DNA of 64,000 nucleotides from contig NZ_QNRT01000002.1 in NCBI RefSeq assembly GCF_003315245.1, forward strand, positions 113,148-177,147, written 5' to 3'. Every line of letters starts with the position of its first letter. The first letter of the stretch is position 1. Source of the DNA: Arenicella xantha (GTDB lineage Bacteria > Pseudomonadota > Gammaproteobacteria > Arenicellales > Arenicellaceae). Shown here piece after piece: positions 62,658 through 64,000 of this stretch. A program made the translations under genes and the position numbers. The notes under the pieces are model-generated. The model was not told where the DNA came from. It was given only the letters and a program-made list of their open reading frames with translations, and did not search any database.

Positions 62658-62909
62658 CTACCAACCCAATCGCCGGCGGCGAGAATGGCGCTCGCCTAGA
62701 CGTTTCAAAACGCTAGATTTATCGAGTTTTAGTACAGAAAATGCAGAATTTTTAGCTACAAACACCTTGTTTCTATTTGAATTCAGTTTAGGAAACATAG
62801 GGTTAAGATTCCTCTTAAACATGCCTGTCCCTGTTGTTTTTTTCCAACGCGCACTTTTTAGGTGTTGGGCGGTGGGTACCTTAACGGCGATAAACAGAGA
62901 ACATTCCAT
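62658..62909 (-). CDS. Unrecognised small basic protein, coupled to the 321-residue gene
   Basis: The 83-residue frame from ATG 62909 has GGAGGTGA eight to ten bases upstream and overlaps the previous stop by one base (TGATG), so translational coupling is likely. The product is strongly basic, ending VLKRLGERHSRRRRLGW. No family is recognised and no membrane segment is present. It could be a DNA- or RNA-binding partner of the upstream protein; that is inference. Confidence 0.5.
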   Translation of the reverse strand: MECSLFIAVKVPTAQHLKSARWKKTTGTGMFKRNLNPMFPKLNSNRNKVFVAKNSAFSVLKLDKSSVLKRLGERHSRRRRLGW

Positions 62910-63874
62910 CAACTCACCTCCAGACCGAGTTTATCTCTTTTGACAAAGCGCTCAGACAGCCAATCCGCGAGTTCATTATTCCTATATTGTGACAACAAAC
63001 GATCTCTACAGGCGATGGCGAATGGGTCTTCTTTAACTGTTTTAGGGTGCTCGTCAAAGAAAAGGACCCGTTCAATAACGTCATCGATAAATTTCAATTT
63101 AACATCATACTTTCTATCATCTCCAGCCTGATGAATTTCATCGTTGAAGTGACGCTCAATATATTTTGATACTTTTGCCCAAACATATTGGCCGGTCCCA
63201 TACGGATTTACACTGTAAACTTGACCAAGTTTTTTATCCTCATACTTTCCCTGTAAGACCCAAGTCCCTGGGAACATTCCCGATAAGAGAGTCTTGAGAG
63301 ACGGATTGAACCACCCAGTTCTAAACGAATTCTCAACAGTGCCATTTTTAGACCCTAACAAAAAATACGGCGCCAGAATTTCCTCACGCCCGCCCATCAT
63401 TCCATAGTCCTTAAATGCGTCATATTCATTTTGGACTCTGAAAAAGCTTCGGAGCATAGAAGAAATTCCCTCAGCCGATATATAGTCCGGGCGCCTGTAG
63501 ACAAATGGATCAGTAGTTAGCTTCTCAAAGAGATTTTCGATAACTTGCTCGTTAAGCATTGGGTGATACCATAAGTAAAATAGCGGAAAACAATAAAAGA
63601 GTTTGTCACCTGCTTCTATACATGGGTTTTTTTTCTTAGAAATTTCTACTTTATATTCGCTTGGAAGGCGACCTTTAAAGAACAGAGATTTATGAACCGT
63701 TAAGTAACCAGTCTTTACACTAGTCATAAAGGCAAACTGCTTTAAGATTGGAGTAATGTTCTTCCACTCTTGTTTGCGTTGCTCTAAATTATTACGGTTG
63801 TACTCTTCCCATTCTTCATGGTCGGGTACCCATGCATTGTCGTCTAACGCATCAAAAATCACAATTGTCACCAA
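62909..63874 (-). CDS. Unrecognised accessory-type protein
   Basis: The 321-residue protein is soluble, Asp/Glu/Lys/Tyr-rich, with a low-GC frame. No recognised motif: I see no HNH, PD-ExK, HEPN or ATPase signature. The start is TTG 63874 or GTG 63871, without a good ribosome site. Together with the small basic gene it makes a two-gene accessory unit near the edge of the window. Confidence 0.55.
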   Translation of the reverse strand: MVTIVIFDALDDNAWVPDHEEWEEYNRNNLEQRKQEWKNITPILKQFAFMTSVKTGYLTVHKSLFFKGRLPSEYKVEISKKKNPCIEAGDKLFYCFPLFYLWYHPMLNEQVIENLFEKLTTDPFVYRRPDYISAEGISSMLRSFFRVQNEYDAFKDYGMMGGREEILAPYFLLGSKNGTVENSFRTGWFNPSLKTLLSGMFPGTWVLQGKYEDKKLGQVYSVNPYGTGQYVWAKVSKYIERHFNDEIHQAGDDRKYDVKLKFIDDVIERVLFFDEHPKTVKEDPFAIACRDRLLSQYRNNELADWLSERFVKRDKLGLEVS

Positions 63875-64000
63875 AAAAGGAAATATAAATAAAAGGGGTC
63901 AGTGAAGACTAATAGGGACAGGCATAGTAACACTTGAAAAGCACCTTCCAAAATGTCACTCTAGTCACACAAGGAAACAAACTGGAGTTACGGAATGACT

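Noticed and set aside
1..64000. CRISPR array, rRNA operon or intact insertion sequence
   Set aside because: No repeat-spacer pattern, no rRNA sequence and no transposase frame seen.

Overview
The window reads as a chromosomal segment of a free-living, respiring gammaproteobacterium of moderate GC, probably marine. The clues are an FNR-controlled cbb3 oxidase locus with its full maturation set, apolipoprotein N-acyltransferase, OmpLA, TonB-dependent iron uptake, and a polyester hydrolase of the type known from marine and plastic-associated bacteria. No rRNA, CRISPR array or intact insertion sequence is visible. One tRNA gene is present (tRNA-Gly, GCC anticodon). I cannot name the genus from the sequence.

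Left part (1-10.5 kb). On the minus strand a PETase-like secreted alpha/beta hydrolase (3134-4069) is followed, after a strong terminator, by two short membrane-anchored proteins that both resemble lipase-specific foldase (LifO/Lif), and then by lnt, which runs off the left edge. Next come a PQQ-type sugar dehydrogenase, a fatty acid hydroxylase family protein, a zinc-ribbon membrane protein with an HEFGH motif, an SDR plus DUF411 pair, and a sulfane-sulfur type repressor (BigR/SqrR) with two YeeE/YedE half-transporters.

Centre-left (10.6-29.5 kb). After gdhA comes a long minus-strand cbb3 locus, ccoN-O-Q-P-(88 aa)-G-H-I-S-(TauE-like). It is divergent from hemN, with an FNR box between them. 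Further FNR boxes precede a lipoprotein cytochrome c, a universal stress protein and a small membrane protein, and the fnr/anr gene lies beside them. This is a compact low-oxygen regulon with its regulator. A Na/Pi symporter, a BON-MscS channel and a DUF1304 protein complete the region.

Centre-right (29.8-44.2 kb). This holds pldA, a PhyH dioxygenase, a small acidic/basic protein, an XRE-type regulator divergent from a PLP amino-acid decarboxylase, an RND pump with its adaptor in unusual order, a Tat-like exported protein, a two-domain HxlR regulator, and a carotenoid-cleavage-type dioxygenase with a thiolase.

Right part (44.3-64 kb). A secreted parallel beta-helix protein precedes a Fur-type iron or heme uptake operon (TonB receptor, binding protein, DUF2218, permease, ATPase) with a divergent AraC regulator. 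Next is a four-gene, fully overlapping operon (DUF3348, MotA/ZorA-like DUF802, OmpA/MotB-like, DUF2894) that looks like an ion-driven envelope motor. A tRNA-Gly lies in a gene-poor 1.3 kb stretch, followed by a MacA/MacB/LolD-type exporter. The right edge holds a lipoprotein and two unrecognised coupled genes of accessory character.

The observations most worth follow-up are the PETase-like enzyme beside two shortened LifO-like proteins, the ZorAB-like motor operon, and a potentially structured element upstream of gdhA.
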